Positions 44,692-55,114 of a stretch of 64,000 nucleotides of DNA are shown piece after piece. This DNA is from Mesorhizobium sp. SOD10 (lineage in GTDB: Bacteria; Pseudomonadota; Alphaproteobacteria; Rhizobiales; Rhizobiaceae), in NCBI GenBank assembly GCA_000824805.1, contig CCNA01000001.1, positions 1-64,000 on the forward strand, in the 5' to 3' direction. Numbering within the stretch: the stretch's first letter is position 1; the number at the start of each line of letters is the position of its first letter. Below the pieces are notes generated by a model. It had not been told where the DNA came from and searched no databases. It saw only the letters and a list, made by a program, of their open reading frames with translations. Position numbers and translations under genes: made by a program.

Positions 44692-45539
44692 TGATCGCCG
44701 GTCGCTCCACCTCCTCGCGTATCTTCGGCGGCATCGGCCTCTATGCAGCCATCGCGGCCTACGTGATCTTCGCGCTGTTCCCGATCTTCTGGACGCTGAA
44801 GATCTCGGTGACGCCCGAGCGCCTGCTCTATTCCGAAGGCATCACCTTCTGGCCGTCCGAGATGACGCTCAAGAACTTCGACACCGTGCTCGAAGCCTCC
44901 GATTTCCCGCGTTATTTTCTCAACAGTGTCATCGTCTCGGTGTCGACCGCCGCGTTTGTCACCGTCATCGCCACGCTGGCCGGCTATGCCATGTCGCGCT
45001 TCACCTTCCGCGGCAAGGCGACTTTGGCGATCCTGCTGCTGCTCACCCAGACCTTCCCGCTGGTCATGGTCATTCCGCCGATCTACCGCATCATGGGCGA
45101 TCTGGGTCTCACCAACAGCCTGATCGGCCTGATCATCATCTACACGGCCTTCAACACCGCCTTCGCCACTTTCCTCATGCAGTCCTTCTTCGACGGCATC
45201 CCGAAGGACCTGGAGGAAGCGGCGATGATCGACGGCTGCACCCGCGCTCAGGCGATGCGCCGGGTGATCGTGCCGCTGACCTTGCCCGGTATGGGCGCGA
45301 CGCTCGGCTTCGTCTTCACCGCCGCCTGGAGCGAATTGCTGTTTGCGCTGATGCTGATCTCCAGCGACGAGCAGAAGACCTTCGCCGTCGGCCTGCTCAC
45401 CTTCATCGGCAAGTTCGCCGTCGACTGGGGGCAGATGATGGCGGCGTCCATCCTGGCGCTCATCCCGGTCTGCGTCTTTTTCGCCTTCCTGCAACGCTAT
45501 CTTGTCACCGGCCTCACCGCCGGCGCGGTCAAAGGATAA
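44691..45539 (+). CDS. CUT1-type ABC transporter permease 2
   Basis: This 282-residue MalG-type permease has YVIFALFPIFWTLKISVTP, NSVIVSVSTAAFVTVIATLAGYAMSRFTFRGKA, the EAA loop LEEAAMIDGCTRAQAMRRVIVPLTLPG, and the C-terminal GLTAGAVKG. It is translationally coupled to permease 1 and followed after three bases by the ATPase gene. Confidence 0.92.
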   Translation: MIAGRSTSSRIFGGIGLYAAIAAYVIFALFPIFWTLKISVTPERLLYSEGITFWPSEMTLKNFDTVLEASDFPRYFLNSVIVSVSTAAFVTVIATLAGYAMSRFTFRGKATLAILLLLTQTFPLVMVIPPIYRIMGDLGLTNSLIGLIIIYTAFNTAFATFLMQSFFDGIPKDLEEAAMIDGCTRAQAMRRVIVPLTLPGMGATLGFVFTAAWSELLFALMLISSDEQKTFAVGLLTFIGKFAVDWGQMMAASILALIPVCVFFAFLQRYLVTGLTAGAVKG

Positions 45540-45542
45540 ACG

Positions 45543-46610
<1,068 letters not shown>

Positions 46611-46678
46611 ACGTCGATGCAGGTCGGAAGACCGTAGGCTAGAATCGTTTCCGTTGATTCGCCTCGACAGGAAACGGC

Positions 46679-47164
46679 ATGAGCAAGGCCCTCGGCACAT
46701 TCGCACTGATCACCGTTCTGAGTGCCCTGCTGATGGCGCTGTCATTGGCCGTGGCGAAGCACGGCTATCCTTACGGCGCGTTCGGCGTGAAGCGCCTCGA
46801 CGGCATTGCCGACGCCGGCTCCTTCCTTGCGATTGCCGCCGTCTATTTCTTCGGCGCGATGCTGATGATGATCCTGCCGATCCGCGCCGCCGGCATCGTG
46901 CTGACCCATGCCGCCGACGCGATCTTCTGGGCGACGATCATGCTGTTCGCAACGATTGCCGGCTCGCTGCTCGCCAGATGGGCCTTCGGCCAGCATGAGG
47001 TGCTTTGGGCGCTCTTCAACTGGCGTTTCTTGTTCGTGGCAGTGATCGTGGCCGCGCACCTCGCCATGAACGAGCTCCGCCGCAACATCCTGCTCAGAAG
47101 CCTGTTCTTCGTCGCCTTCGGTGCGGTGACGCTCGCCTGCCTGTTCTGGTCGTTCTCGACCTGA
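46679..47164 (+). CDS. Four-helix membrane protein of unknown function
   Basis: This 161-residue protein has four to five hydrophobic segments: LGTFALITVLSALLMALSLAV, AGSFLAIAAVYFFGAMLMMIL, ADAIFWATIMLFATIAGSLLA, LFNWRFLFVAVIVAAHLAM and LFFVAFGAVTLACLFWSF. I do not recognise a family. It stands alone, 68 bp after the importer ATPase gene and followed by a repeat-rich gap. The clean start and composition support a real gene. Confidence 0.65.
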   Translation: MSKALGTFALITVLSALLMALSLAVAKHGYPYGAFGVKRLDGIADAGSFLAIAAVYFFGAMLMMILPIRAAGIVLTHAADAIFWATIMLFATIAGSLLARWAFGQHEVLWALFNWRFLFVAVIVAAHLAMNELRRNILLRSLFFVAFGAVTLACLFWSFST

Positions 47165-47170
47165 CGTGAT

Positions 47171-47280
47171 GCGGCTTCAGAGCAAGTCTAGGAAAATGTG
47201 AGCGGTTTTCCGTCCGGAATTGCGTCAAACAAGGGGCTAGAGCGGTTCGCCGTTTCCCTGAACAGTGAACGCTCTAGGTT
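47171..47280. repeat. RIME-like palindromic intergenic element
   Basis: A first module contains GGAAAATGTGAGCGGTTTTCC, and a second pairs CTAGAGCGTTCACTG-like arms (about 47237-47277, CTAGAGCG with CGCTCTAG). The segment 47208-47225 is identical to the first 18 bases of the window. It is an intergenic mosaic element typical of rhizobia. Confidence 0.6.
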
Positions 47281-47323
47281 TAAGATCGCGGGTAGACCTC
47301 CTGCGGGACAATGACTATACCAT

Positions 47324-47334
47324 TTGTCTGACAA
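47324..47334. promoter_or_regulatory. FadR-type operator upstream of aldehyde dehydrogenase
   Basis: TTGTCTGACAA is a perfect palindrome around T and fits TNGTNNNACNA, the FadR-subfamily GntR consensus. It lies 46 bp before the start codon. The regulator at 40252 is the nearest candidate binder. Confidence 0.5.
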
Positions 47335-47380
47335 TTGACCCGGCCGAAGGCCGCCGCGACCAAAACCCAAGGAAAACAAG

Positions 47381-48820
47381 ATGACCGTGCTGCGCAAGAA
47401 TCTGATCGATGGCGAGTGGCTTGGCGAAGCCGGCTCGCGCAACATCAATCCCTCGAACACCAACGATGTCGTCGGCGAATACGCTTCGGCCGGGCCGGAG
47501 GAGGCAAAGCAGGCCATCGCGGCCGCCAAGGCCGCTTTTCCGGCCTGGTCGCGCTCCGGCCCGCTGGCCCGCCACGCCGTGCTGAAGAAGACCTCTGACG
47601 AGATCATGGCGCGCAAGGACGAGATCGGCCGGTCGCTTGCGCGTGAAGAAGGCAAGACCTTGGCCGAGGGCATTGGCGAGACGATCCGTGCGGCGCAGAT
47701 CTTCGATTTCTTCGCCGGCGAGACGCTGCGTCTGTCGGGCGAGATGGTGCCGAGCGTCAGGCCGGGCGTCGGAGTCGAGATGACCCGCGAAGGCGTCGGC
47801 GTGGTTGGCATCATCACGCCGTGGAATTTCCCCATCGCCATTCCCGCCTGGAAGATCGCCCCGGCGCTGGCTTACGGCAACACGATCGTCTTCAAGCCGG
47901 CCGAGCTGGTGCCCGAAAGCGCCTGGACCATCGTCGATATCCTGCACCGCGCCGGCCTGCCCAAAGGCGTGCTCAACCTTGTCATGGGCAAGGGCTCGGT
48001 GGTCGGCCAGGCGATGCTCGACAGCCCCGACATCAACGCCATCTCCTTCACCGGCTCCGTCGGCACCGGCAAGCGCGTCGCCGCGGCGAGCGTCGAGCAT
48101 ATGCGCAAGTTCCAGCTGGAGATGGGCGGCAAGAACCCGCTCGTCGTGCTCGACGACGCCGATCTCGCGGTGGCCGTCGATTGCGCCATCAACGGCGCCT
48201 ACTTCTCGACCGGACAGCGCTGCACGGCCTCCTCGCGCCTGATCGTCACCGAACGCATCCACGACCGTTTCGTCGATGCGGTGAAAGAGAGGCTCGACAA
48301 GCTCGTCATCGGCGACGCGCTCGATGCCAAGACCCAGATCGGCCCGGTCGTCGACCAGACGCAGCTCAAGCAGGACGAGGACTATATCGCCATCGGCCGC
48401 CAGGAAGGCGCCGAGCTCGCCTTCGGCGGTGAGCGGCTGGAGCGCGAGACGCCTGGATTTTACCTGCGGCCGGCGCTGTTCCTCGGTGCCACCAACGAAA
48501 TGCGCATCTCGCGCGAAGAGATCTTCGGGCCGGTCGCCAACGTCATCCGCGTCAAGGACTATGACGAGGCGCTCGCTGTCGCCAACGACACGCCGTTCGG
48601 CCTCACCTCCGGCATCTGCTCCACCAGCCTCAAGCATGCGACGCATTTCAAGCGCAATTCCGAAGCCGGCATGGTGATGGTCAACCTGCCGACCGCGGGC
48701 GTCGATTTCCACGTGCCGTTCGGTGGCCGCAAGGGCTCTAGCTACGGTCCGCGCGAGCAGGGCCGTTACGCGATGGAGTTCTACACCACGGTGAAGACCG
48801 CCTATACATTCGCCGGCTGA
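47381..48820 (+). CDS. NAD(P)-dependent aldehyde dehydrogenase, 2-oxoglutarate-semialdehyde-type
   Basis: This 479-residue ALDH has catalytic Cys281 in STGQRCTASS, Glu247 in LEMGGKN, Asn149 in TPWNFPIAIPAWK and Lys172 for the cofactor. The sequence runs PGVGVEMTREGVGVVGIITPWNF and ends FGGRKGSSYGPREQGRYAMEFYTTVKTAY, most like alpha-ketoglutaric-semialdehyde dehydrogenases of sugar-acid degradation; succinate-semialdehyde dehydrogenase is the alternative. It is followed by a DUF1349 gene 20 bp downstream, so the two are probably an operon. Confidence 0.85.
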   Translation: MTVLRKNLIDGEWLGEAGSRNINPSNTNDVVGEYASAGPEEAKQAIAAAKAAFPAWSRSGPLARHAVLKKTSDEIMARKDEIGRSLAREEGKTLAEGIGETIRAAQIFDFFAGETLRLSGEMVPSVRPGVGVEMTREGVGVVGIITPWNFPIAIPAWKIAPALAYGNTIVFKPAELVPESAWTIVDILHRAGLPKGVLNLVMGKGSVVGQAMLDSPDINAISFTGSVGTGKRVAAASVEHMRKFQLEMGGKNPLVVLDDADLAVAVDCAINGAYFSTGQRCTASSRLIVTERIHDRFVDAVKERLDKLVIGDALDAKTQIGPVVDQTQLKQDEDYIAIGRQEGAELAFGGERLERETPGFYLRPALFLGATNEMRISREEIFGPVANVIRVKDYDEALAVANDTPFGLTSGICSTSLKHATHFKRNSEAGMVMVNLPTAGVDFHVPFGGRKGSSYGPREQGRYAMEFYTTVKTAYTFAG

Positions 48821-48840
48821 TCCGATTCGGGAGGAGATCG

Positions 48841-49416
48841 ATGAGCATGGCCGACATGACATGGCTCAACCCGCCGCCGCACCACACGGTCGGCGACGGC
48901 ACGCTCACCGTCCGAACCGGCAAGGACACCGACTTCTGGCGCGAGACCTTCTATGGCTTCTGGCGCGACAACGGGCATTTCCTCTACCATTCCGTCGAAG
49001 GTGACTTCAGTGCGGAGGTCACCGTCAAGGGCGATTACAGGGTGCTCTACGATCAGGCTGGCCTGATGCTGCGCCTCAGCGAAACGCACTGGATCAAGGC
49101 CGGCATCGAATACACCGACGGGCTGGCTTACTTCTCCGTCGTGGTCACCAACGACACCTCCGACTGGTCGCTGGTCGCCATAGCCGCCGGCAAGGACGGC
49201 GTCAGGATCCGCCTGACCCGCCACGCCGAGGCGATCCGCATCCAATATCTGGACGCCTCGGATGGCCATTGGAAGCCGGTGCGGCTGGCCTATTTCCCGA
49301 TCTCGAAAAAGGTCGATGTCGGCATGATGTGCTGCTCGCCGCAGCGCGAAGGTTTCGAGGCGACCTTTTCCGGCTTCACCATCGGGCCGCCGATTTCAAG
49401 GGACCTGCACGACTGA
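48841..49416 (+). CDS. DUF1349 domain protein
   Basis: This 191-residue protein has a concanavalin-like beta-sandwich (DUF1349): GTLTVRTGKDTDFWRETFYGFWRDNGHFLYHSVEGDFSAEVTVKGDYRVLYDQAGLMLRLSETHWIKAGIEYTDG. No signal peptide is seen, so it is cytosolic. Some relatives bind carbohydrates, but no function is proven for the bacterial family. It is linked to the aldehyde dehydrogenase by a short gap. The start could also be the ATG at 48847. Confidence 0.85.
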   Translation: MSMADMTWLNPPPHHTVGDGTLTVRTGKDTDFWRETFYGFWRDNGHFLYHSVEGDFSAEVTVKGDYRVLYDQAGLMLRLSETHWIKAGIEYTDGLAYFSVVVTNDTSDWSLVAIAAGKDGVRIRLTRHAEAIRIQYLDASDGHWKPVRLAYFPISKKVDVGMMCCSPQREGFEATFSGFTIGPPISRDLHD

Positions 49417-49421
49417 CGCTG

Positions 49422-50149
49422 CTAGCTCTCCATCCGGTGCTGGAAGAACTGCAGGAACAATTCGCGCTCGGTGGTGATGTCGAGCTTTTCATAGATGCGG
49501 CGGCGGTGGTTCTTCACCGTGCCGACGGTGATACCGAGCCGCTCGGCGATATTGGCGGTCGGATGGCCGGCGAGGATCAGCTCCACCAGCTCGCGCTCGC
49601 GCGATGAAAGCTCCGGCCACAGGCTTTCCGGAATTCTGGGCTTTTGCTGCGGCGAGGCGCCGGGGCCGCTCGGCGTCGAGGTGCGCAAAAAGTCTGAGCC
49701 GCGTGCCTTGATGTCCAGCGCATGCAGCGCCTCGAACACCGGCAGCCGCTCGGTCAGCAGCGCGATCTCGCTGTCCTTGAACGACACGGTCGAGCGGTCG
49801 AGGAAGATGCCGAGGCACCAGTCGCCGCCATCCGCCAGCATGATGCCGACCTCGTCGCAGATTCCGACTGCGCCAGGAAGCCGGCTATGTACTGGCCGCG
49901 CTTGGCCTCCTCGTCGGCCAGACCTTTCAGCGGCATGACGCCGAGCCGGCGCTGGCTGCGCCACGAGGCATAAAAGGGGTCGAAGACGTAGTAATTGTCG
50001 AGATAGCGCCGCACCATCTCGTCGGACAAGCGCCGGTGCTTGACGAATTCCGGCGTCCTGGTCGCCGAATAACGCGTCACCGTCACCAGGTCATGCGCGA
50101 TGTCCGCGCCGATCAAGTCAATCAGGCAGTCGACATGCCTCTCCGTGCC
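49422..50149 (-). pseudogene. LuxR-family regulator, frameshifted and 5-prime truncated
   Basis: The C-terminal part reads normally: GICDEVGIMLADGGDWCLGIFLDRS, then a LuxR helix-turn-helix (SSRERELVELILAGHPTANIAERLGITVGTVKNHRRRIYEKLDI). The N-terminal part (VDCLIDLIGADIAHDLVTVTRYSATRTPEFVKHRRLSDEMVRRYLDNYYVFDPFYASW) lies in another frame. One extra C in the CC pair at 49864-49865 would rejoin both, so this is a one-base deletion or a sequencing error. The 5-prime end runs without a proper start into a ProW remnant at about 50150, which supports real decay. Confidence 0.75.
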
Positions 50150-50159
50150 GGCGGCGCCG

Positions 50160-50429
50160 ATGCAGACCTTGCTGCAGGCCAAGCTGCCGCTGGCTTTGCC
50201 GGTCGTCATGCTCGGTCTCAACCAGACCATCATGGCGGCGCTGTCGATGCTGGCCATCGCCGCCCTTGTCGGCACGCGCGATCTTGGCCAGGCGGTCTAT
50301 GTCGCGCTCGGCAAGGCCGATGCCGGCATGGGCCTCATCGCCGGCCTGTCGATCGCCTTCCTGGCGATCCTCGCCGACCGGCTCATCCAGGCCGCTGTCG
50401 CGCGATCGGCGGCTGCTGCCTCGCTCTGA
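50160..50429 (+). pseudogene. Remnant of glycine betaine/proline ABC permease (ProW-like)
   Basis: These 89 codons match only the last part of ProW-type permeases: QAKLPLALPVVMLGLNQTIMAALSMLAIAALVGTRDLGQAVYVALGKADAGMGLIAGLSIAFLAILADRLIQ. Full proteins have about 280 or more residues, and the first two thirds are absent. The fragment begins where the truncated LuxR gene ends, so a deletion or inversion joined the two. A functional peptide is unlikely. Confidence 0.7.
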
Positions 50430-51713
50430 TCAGACCGGTGCCGGCATGCGGCCATTGGCAGGTCTTTCGTCCTCGGCTGGAACGGCCGTCCTGCGGCGCC
50501 GGAAAGCCGGCAGCGGGGTCAGCGTGAACAGGCCGTAATAGACGATGAAGGACGCCATGAAGTAGGGGCCGAGCATCTCGACCTCGAAGAAGGAGCGGAT
50601 CAACATCAGTCCGATAGCACCGGCGAGCACCACCGAATCGGCGTTCCACTCGCCGAACACCACTTTCGATACGTGCCCGTAGAATGAGCGCAGGATGACC
50701 AGCGCCAACAGGGTCACGCCGATGAAGCCGATTTCGACCAGCGTCTCGACATAGGTGTTGTGGAAGTGAAAGCCGGAGCGGGTCGAGATGTAGAATTCAG
50801 CCCACAGCCGTTCCGGATCGGCAAAGCCCTGCACCCAATAGGCGGCGTAGCCGTAGCCGAGCAGCGGGTGCTGCTGCGCCGCCTCCCAGCCCTGCTCCCA
50901 GAGATAGGTGCGGCCGGTGAGCGTCGAATCCTTGCCGAAGATGCCGAGCACGACATCCAGCAGGCCGAGATTGAGCGCCGCCACGACGCCCGTCACCAGC
51001 GCGCCGGCGCCGACGATGAACAGCACGCGGCGATAGCGCAGCGACAGCACCTTGGTCATGGTGAGCAGCATCACGATGCCGATCACCGCAGGCAGCGAGG
51101 CCACCGACGTCGCCGAATGGGCGATGGCCAGCATGTAGACCGACAGAAGCATGATCGGCGCGGTCCAGAGAAAGCCCAGCCAGTTCCGCCGGTAGAAGAC
51201 CAGGAAGGCAAGGCAGAAGAAGATGCCGAGCGAGGAGAAGAAGCCGATCTGGTTCTTGGAGCCGAAGGCGCCGACGAAATTGACCGTGCCGTCGATCGTG
51301 TCGAGCGCGTAGGCGCCGACTTTCAGGGAATAGAGCAGAACGACGAAGATTCCGATCAGCGAGCCCACCACCAGCGTGCGCACGCTGATGGTTCGCGCTG
51401 CGACATAGGCGCAGACGATATGCGAGGCATATTGCACGGCCGCCCGCGCGCTGATGCCCGCCGCCTGGGACCAGAACACCGAGAACAACACATAAGTCGC
51501 AAGCAGTATGGGCAGCCAGGCGCCGGACAGTTTCCAGGTGAAGCGCCGGTAATCGACGAAGAGCAGCGGCAGCCAGACGGCGTAGTAGGCCAGGATCAGG
51601 ATCTGGCCGAAATTGGGCGAGTAGGCGAAAGCGATCATGGAAACCGCGACGGCGAAGGCGCCGTAGGTCTCGTTGCGGTTTGGATCGATCAGGATGGATT
51701 TGGGAATCTTCAT
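50430..51713 (-). CDS. O-antigen ligase/polymerase family protein, ExoQ-like
   Basis: This 427-residue inner-membrane protein has ten or more helices and the large periplasmic loop of Wzy/WaaL-family polymerases: GIFGKDSTLTGRTYLWEQGWEAAQQHPLLGYGY, followed by SGFHFHNTYVETLVEIGFIG. Length and motifs match ExoQ, which polymerises succinoglycan repeat units at the inner-membrane outer face. It is the last of a minus-strand run of exo-like genes. A stop-to-stop contact with the ProW remnant lies at 50429/50430. Confidence 0.85.
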   Translation of the reverse strand: MKIPKSILIDPNRNETYGAFAVAVSMIAFAYSPNFGQILILAYYAVWLPLLFVDYRRFTWKLSGAWLPILLATYVLFSVFWSQAAGISARAAVQYASHIVCAYVAARTISVRTLVVGSLIGIFVVLLYSLKVGAYALDTIDGTVNFVGAFGSKNQIGFFSSLGIFFCLAFLVFYRRNWLGFLWTAPIMLLSVYMLAIAHSATSVASLPAVIGIVMLLTMTKVLSLRYRRVLFIVGAGALVTGVVAALNLGLLDVVLGIFGKDSTLTGRTYLWEQGWEAAQQHPLLGYGYAAYWVQGFADPERLWAEFYISTRSGFHFHNTYVETLVEIGFIGVTLLALVILRSFYGHVSKVVFGEWNADSVVLAGAIGLMLIRSFFEVEMLGPYFMASFIVYYGLFTLTPLPAFRRRRTAVPAEDERPANGRMPAPV

Positions 51714-51755
51714 GCCGGATTTTGTCCGTTCAGCCCTTTTTCAGTGTGCGCCGGA

Positions 51756-52847
51756 CTAAGCCACAGCTCGCGCGCGCTGCATCTGCCGCTGCAGGAAGCG
51801 CCGCACCGGCTCGTCATAGACGCGCGTGGCGACGTCGGCGATGACGACAACCGAGACCGCCATCACGATGCCGAACCAGGGATGGTGCGCGAACGGATCG
51901 ATCGAGAAGGCCTTGCCGGCTCCGGCGATGATCATCAGCATCGGCGTGTGGATGATGTAGATCGGATAGGAAATCCGCCCGAGCCAGCCATAGAAGCCGG
52001 ACAGAAGCGGCGCGGTCGGCGCCACCGCGCCGGTCATCACCATGATCGGGAAGACGATGACGATCGCGGCGAGGTCGTAGGCGACGCGCGCGCCGCCGCT
52101 AGGTGCGATGGCGAAGACGGCAAGGGTGAGCAGGATCGCGCCCTCCACCCAGAGCCCGCGCCGCAGGAAGCCGAGGCCGCCCTGCCAGCGCGCGATCGAC
52201 CGGCAGAGCAGCACGCCGAGGAAGAAGGAGAATGTCACGCGCGGCAGGCCGCTGAGGATGGTGTTGCCGGTCATGCCGAAATCCAGCGTGCCGGCGAGGA
52301 TTGAGGCGACGACGAGCAGCACCAGGCTGACGGCGACGATCCCCGTCAGCACGCGCCGCGACAGAAGCACGAAGACCGCGACATAGGCGAAGTTGACGAT
52401 GAGCTCGAAAAACAGCGACCACGAGGCCGGATTGAGCGGAAAAATCGTGTGATAGGCATCGCTGACCAGCGGGACGAAGAGCATACCGGTCGTCAGCTGC
52501 ATGCCGATCTCGGACAACGGCATGTATTCGGCCGGCATCAGCCTGTTCTTGACCAGAAGGTAGAAGAAGCCGAGCAGCGTGCCGGCGAGGTAGAGCGGAT
52601 AGAGCCGGATCAGGCGGATCGCCACGAAGGAGCCGAAGCCCATGCCGTTCTCGATCTTGCGGTCATAGGCATGCGCGATGACGAAGCCGCTGAGCAGGAA
52701 GAACAGATCGACCGCAAGATAGCTCGACGGCAGCACCTTGCCGTCGGCCAGGAACGGCGAGAAGTGGTAGAGCATGACGCTGATCGCTGCCACGCCGCGG
52801 ATGGCGTCGAGATTGAGATACACATGACGCGGGGCTGCGGGCTGCAT
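51756..52847 (-). CDS. Acyltransferase 3 family membrane protein, ExoZ/OafA-like
   Basis: This 363-residue protein has about ten helices and the family start YLNLDAIRGVAAISVMLYHFSPF with the catalytic-type His, then SSYLAVDLFFLLSGFVIAHAYDRKI. It should O-acylate sugars, probably acetylating the exopolysaccharide. It lies between the ExoQ-like and ExoF-like genes, the order seen in exo loci where exoZ is near exoQ. ExoH-like succinylation is possible. Confidence 0.85.
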   Translation of the reverse strand: MQPAAPRHVYLNLDAIRGVAAISVMLYHFSPFLADGKVLPSSYLAVDLFFLLSGFVIAHAYDRKIENGMGFGSFVAIRLIRLYPLYLAGTLLGFFYLLVKNRLMPAEYMPLSEIGMQLTTGMLFVPLVSDAYHTIFPLNPASWSLFFELIVNFAYVAVFVLLSRRVLTGIVAVSLVLLVVASILAGTLDFGMTGNTILSGLPRVTFSFFLGVLLCRSIARWQGGLGFLRRGLWVEGAILLTLAVFAIAPSGGARVAYDLAAIVIVFPIMVMTGAVAPTAPLLSGFYGWLGRISYPIYIIHTPMLMIIAGAGKAFSIDPFAHHPWFGIVMAVSVVVIADVATRVYDEPVRRFLQRQMQRARAVA

Positions 52848-52893
52848 GTTGTGCCTTCAAGCGGTCCAAACAGATAGCCCGGCCGCGCCTGGA

Positions 52894-52998
52894 GCATGAT
52901 GCCGAAAAGTGTGAAGCGGGTTTTCGGATGACATCATGCTCTATCTCTTTGAGTTAGAGCCGGATGATTTCAGGTAATCGACCTGAAATCATCCGGCT
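52894..52998. repeat. RIME-like double palindrome
   Basis: GCATGATG pairs with CATCATGC (52894-52939) and encloses CCGAAAA/TTTTCGG. A second perfect 18-bp stem with a five-base loop runs 52958-52998 (arms start AGCCGGATGATTT). This matches the two-module plan of rhizobial intergenic mosaic elements and lies in the 225-bp gap after the ExoF-like gene. Confidence 0.75.
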
Positions 52999-53072
52999 CG
53001 ACGCGAACGAGCCTGGCTTGTCCCTTCCGCCTCCGTTCCCAAGTTTGCGTTGAACAAGCCCGGGCGGCGGCG

Positions 53073-54377
53073 CTACTGGCTGGCCGTCGGTGCCAGCTTG
53101 ACCTTGATCACATCGCCCGGCAGGACCGGTGTGTCTTCCTTGGCCTCGACTTCGCTTGTCTTGCCGTTGGCCACACGCACGAGCGAATAGAGCAGGGCAG
53201 GCTCCTGGTCGCCGGTCATGCTGGCCGCCGTCGCGGGGTCCGACGCCTGCGCGATCAGCCCCTTCTGCATGCCGGCCTTCAATGTCGCCTCGTTCAGGTC
53301 GGCCTCAGCCTGCTGACGGTTGGCGGTAAGGGTGGAGTTGAGCGAGTTCCGCGCGTCGATGGCGTCCTGCTCGGCCTTGCTGATCGACTGCTTGGCGGTG
53401 AGGATGGCCGTCTCATAGTCGAGGATTTTGCCCTGCAGGTCGGTGACCGACTGCTGCGAGGAGAGCAGCCGCGCATTGGCGACCAGGCCTTTCTGCGCCA
53501 GCGGACCGATGCTCTCGGCTTGCTTCTCGGCCAGGTCGACCTGCTTCTGCTGGTTGGTGATCTTCTTCTGCAACGATTCGATTTCCGCCTGAAGCACGCC
53601 CTTCAAATCGTCGAGCGCATCGAGCTTCAGCTTCAGCGATTTCTGGTCGGAGACCAGGATCGCCATTTCGTCGGCGACGATGGGCGGCAGTCTCGGATCG
53701 CCCTCGATCTCCTTCGGCACCTCGAAACTCGTCTTCCCGGCAAGGTCGGCATCGATCCTAGCCCGCTTGACGAGCAGGCGGATACGCTGGTCGTCATAGA
53801 TGTCATAGCTGCCTTTGGCGGTGACCAGATCCTTGCCGAGCTGGGGACCGTAGTCGGCATTGCGCCTTATGCCGCCGGCAATGCTGATTGCTTTGAGCAC
53901 GGTCAGATCGGGCACGAAGGGAAACTGGCCGGGGTTCTGAACCTCGCCCGAAATGTAGAACGGCCGGAACTGCGCCATCTCGACGGAGGCTTCCGGCTTG
54001 TCGGGAAGCGCCAGCTTACGCTGCAGCGCGAGCCCGATCGCCGAAGCGACTTCCGCCGTCGTCTTGCCGGCGGCCTGCATGTCGCCGACGAACGGCACCG
54101 AGAGCGTCCCGCCCGGGCCGATCGAATACTCGCCGTTGATGGCCGACCAGTCGCGGAACGTGCCGTCGACCGTCTGCCATTCGGCGACGCGGATGTTGAG
54201 CTTGTCCAGAGGACCAAGCTGATAATCGCCGGCGGCAGCCAATTGCGGCATGGCCAGCGACGCCGCAAGCAAGAAGCCCGCGACGCGGGCTGGTGTCCGG
54301 GATACGAGACTGCAGGCGAGAGACAGTCCGAAGAGGTTTTTTGTCAAATGAACGTTTCCGATTCGCTTTGGCCCCAT
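53073..54377 (-). CDS. Polysaccharide export protein, ExoF-like
   Basis: This 434-residue exported protein has a signal region (FLLAASLAMPQLAAAGDY), a Wza-type polysaccharide export domain (LGPLDKLNIRVAEW, GGTLSVPFVGDMQAAGKTTAEVASAI), and a SLBB-like part (FYISGEVQNPGQFPFVPDLTVLKAISIAGGIRRNA). A long periplasmic coiled coil follows at about residues 235-370 (LKLKLDALDDLKGVLQAEIESLQKKITNQQKQVDLAEKQAE). It should form an outer-membrane/periplasm export duct. I start at 54377; other starts nearer the signal peptide are possible. It is downstream of the ExoY-like gene. Confidence 0.88.
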   Translation of the reverse strand: MGPKRIGNVHLTKNLFGLSLACSLVSRTPARVAGFLLAASLAMPQLAAAGDYQLGPLDKLNIRVAEWQTVDGTFRDWSAINGEYSIGPGGTLSVPFVGDMQAAGKTTAEVASAIGLALQRKLALPDKPEASVEMAQFRPFYISGEVQNPGQFPFVPDLTVLKAISIAGGIRRNADYGPQLGKDLVTAKGSYDIYDDQRIRLLVKRARIDADLAGKTSFEVPKEIEGDPRLPPIVADEMAILVSDQKSLKLKLDALDDLKGVLQAEIESLQKKITNQQKQVDLAEKQAESIGPLAQKGLVANARLLSSQQSVTDLQGKILDYETAILTAKQSISKAEQDAIDARNSLNSTLTANRQQAEADLNEATLKAGMQKGLIAQASDPATAASMTGDQEPALLYSLVRVANGKTSEVEAKEDTPVLPGDVIKVKLAPTASQ

Positions 54378-54436
54378 CCGCCCGATGAGATCATTTTCGG
54401 ATGCCTGCCCCGAGTTCGGCGGGGCAGGCCCGTCGG

Positions 54437-55114
54437 TCAATAGCTGCCGCGCGACATCCACACGGCAGGAACCGTCTTGAAGATGATGCGAATGTCTTCG
54501 AACAACGACCAGTTCTCGACATAGTGACGATCGAAGGCGACGCGCGTGTCGTAGGATACGTCGTTGCGGCCGCTCACCTGCCACAGCCCGGTGAGACCCG
54601 GGCGCGACTTCAGGTAATAGACCGCGGCGCTGCCGTAGATTTCCAATTCGTCGCGCACGACCGGGCGCGGGCCGACAAGGCTCATGTCGCCCTGCAGGAT
54701 GTTGAGGATTTGCGGCAGCTCGTCGAGGCTGAGCTTGCGAAGCACCGCGCCGACGCGGGTGACGCGCGGATCGTTCTTCAGCTTGCGCGTCGCGATCCAC
54801 TCGGCGTTGGCTTCCGGATTGGCCGCCAGATAGGCGGCGAGCACGCGCTCGCCGTCCGGAACCATGGTGCGGAATTTGAGGCAGGAGAAAATCCTGCCGC
54901 CGCGGCCGATCCGCTTATGGCCATAAAAGATCGGACCGTTGTCCGAAAGCTTGACCAGCAGGGCCACCATCAGGAAAAGCGGGCTGAGCAGAACCAGCCC
55001 TGCCAAGGAACCGACGATGTCGAAGCTGCGTTTGATTAGACCGCCGATGGGGGGTGGAAAATCAACGCCGACCTGCGCAAAACCCGCATTAGCCGACTTG
55101 GCGACGTCCCTCAT
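54437..55114 (-). CDS. exoY: Undecaprenyl-phosphate sugar phosphotransferase, ExoY-like
   Basis: This 225-residue polyprenyl-phosphate glycosyl-1-phosphate transferase has one N-terminal membrane hairpin ([26 protein letters not shown]). The catalytic domain includes [57 protein letters not shown] and [19 protein letters not shown]. It transfers galactose- or glucose-1-phosphate to the lipid carrier, the first committed step of exopolysaccharide synthesis. Length and motifs match ExoY. It heads the minus-strand exo run, with a long AT-rich control region upstream. Confidence 0.92.
   Translation of the reverse strand: MRDVAKSANAGFAQVGVDFPPPIGGLIKRSFDIVGSLAGLVLLSPLFLMVALLVKLSDNGPIFYGHKRIGRGGRIFSCLKFRTMVPDGERVLAAYLAANPEANAEWIATRKLKNDPRVTRVGAVLRKLSLDELPQILNILQGDMSLVGPRPVVRDELEIYGSAAVYYLKSRPGLTGLWQVSGRNDVSYDTRVAFDRHYVENWSLFEDIRIIFKTVPAVWMSRGSY

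Noticed and set aside
50160-50429. Functional small ABC permease
   Set aside because: It is only the last third of a ProW-type protein, begins at a rearrangement junction and has no partner genes.
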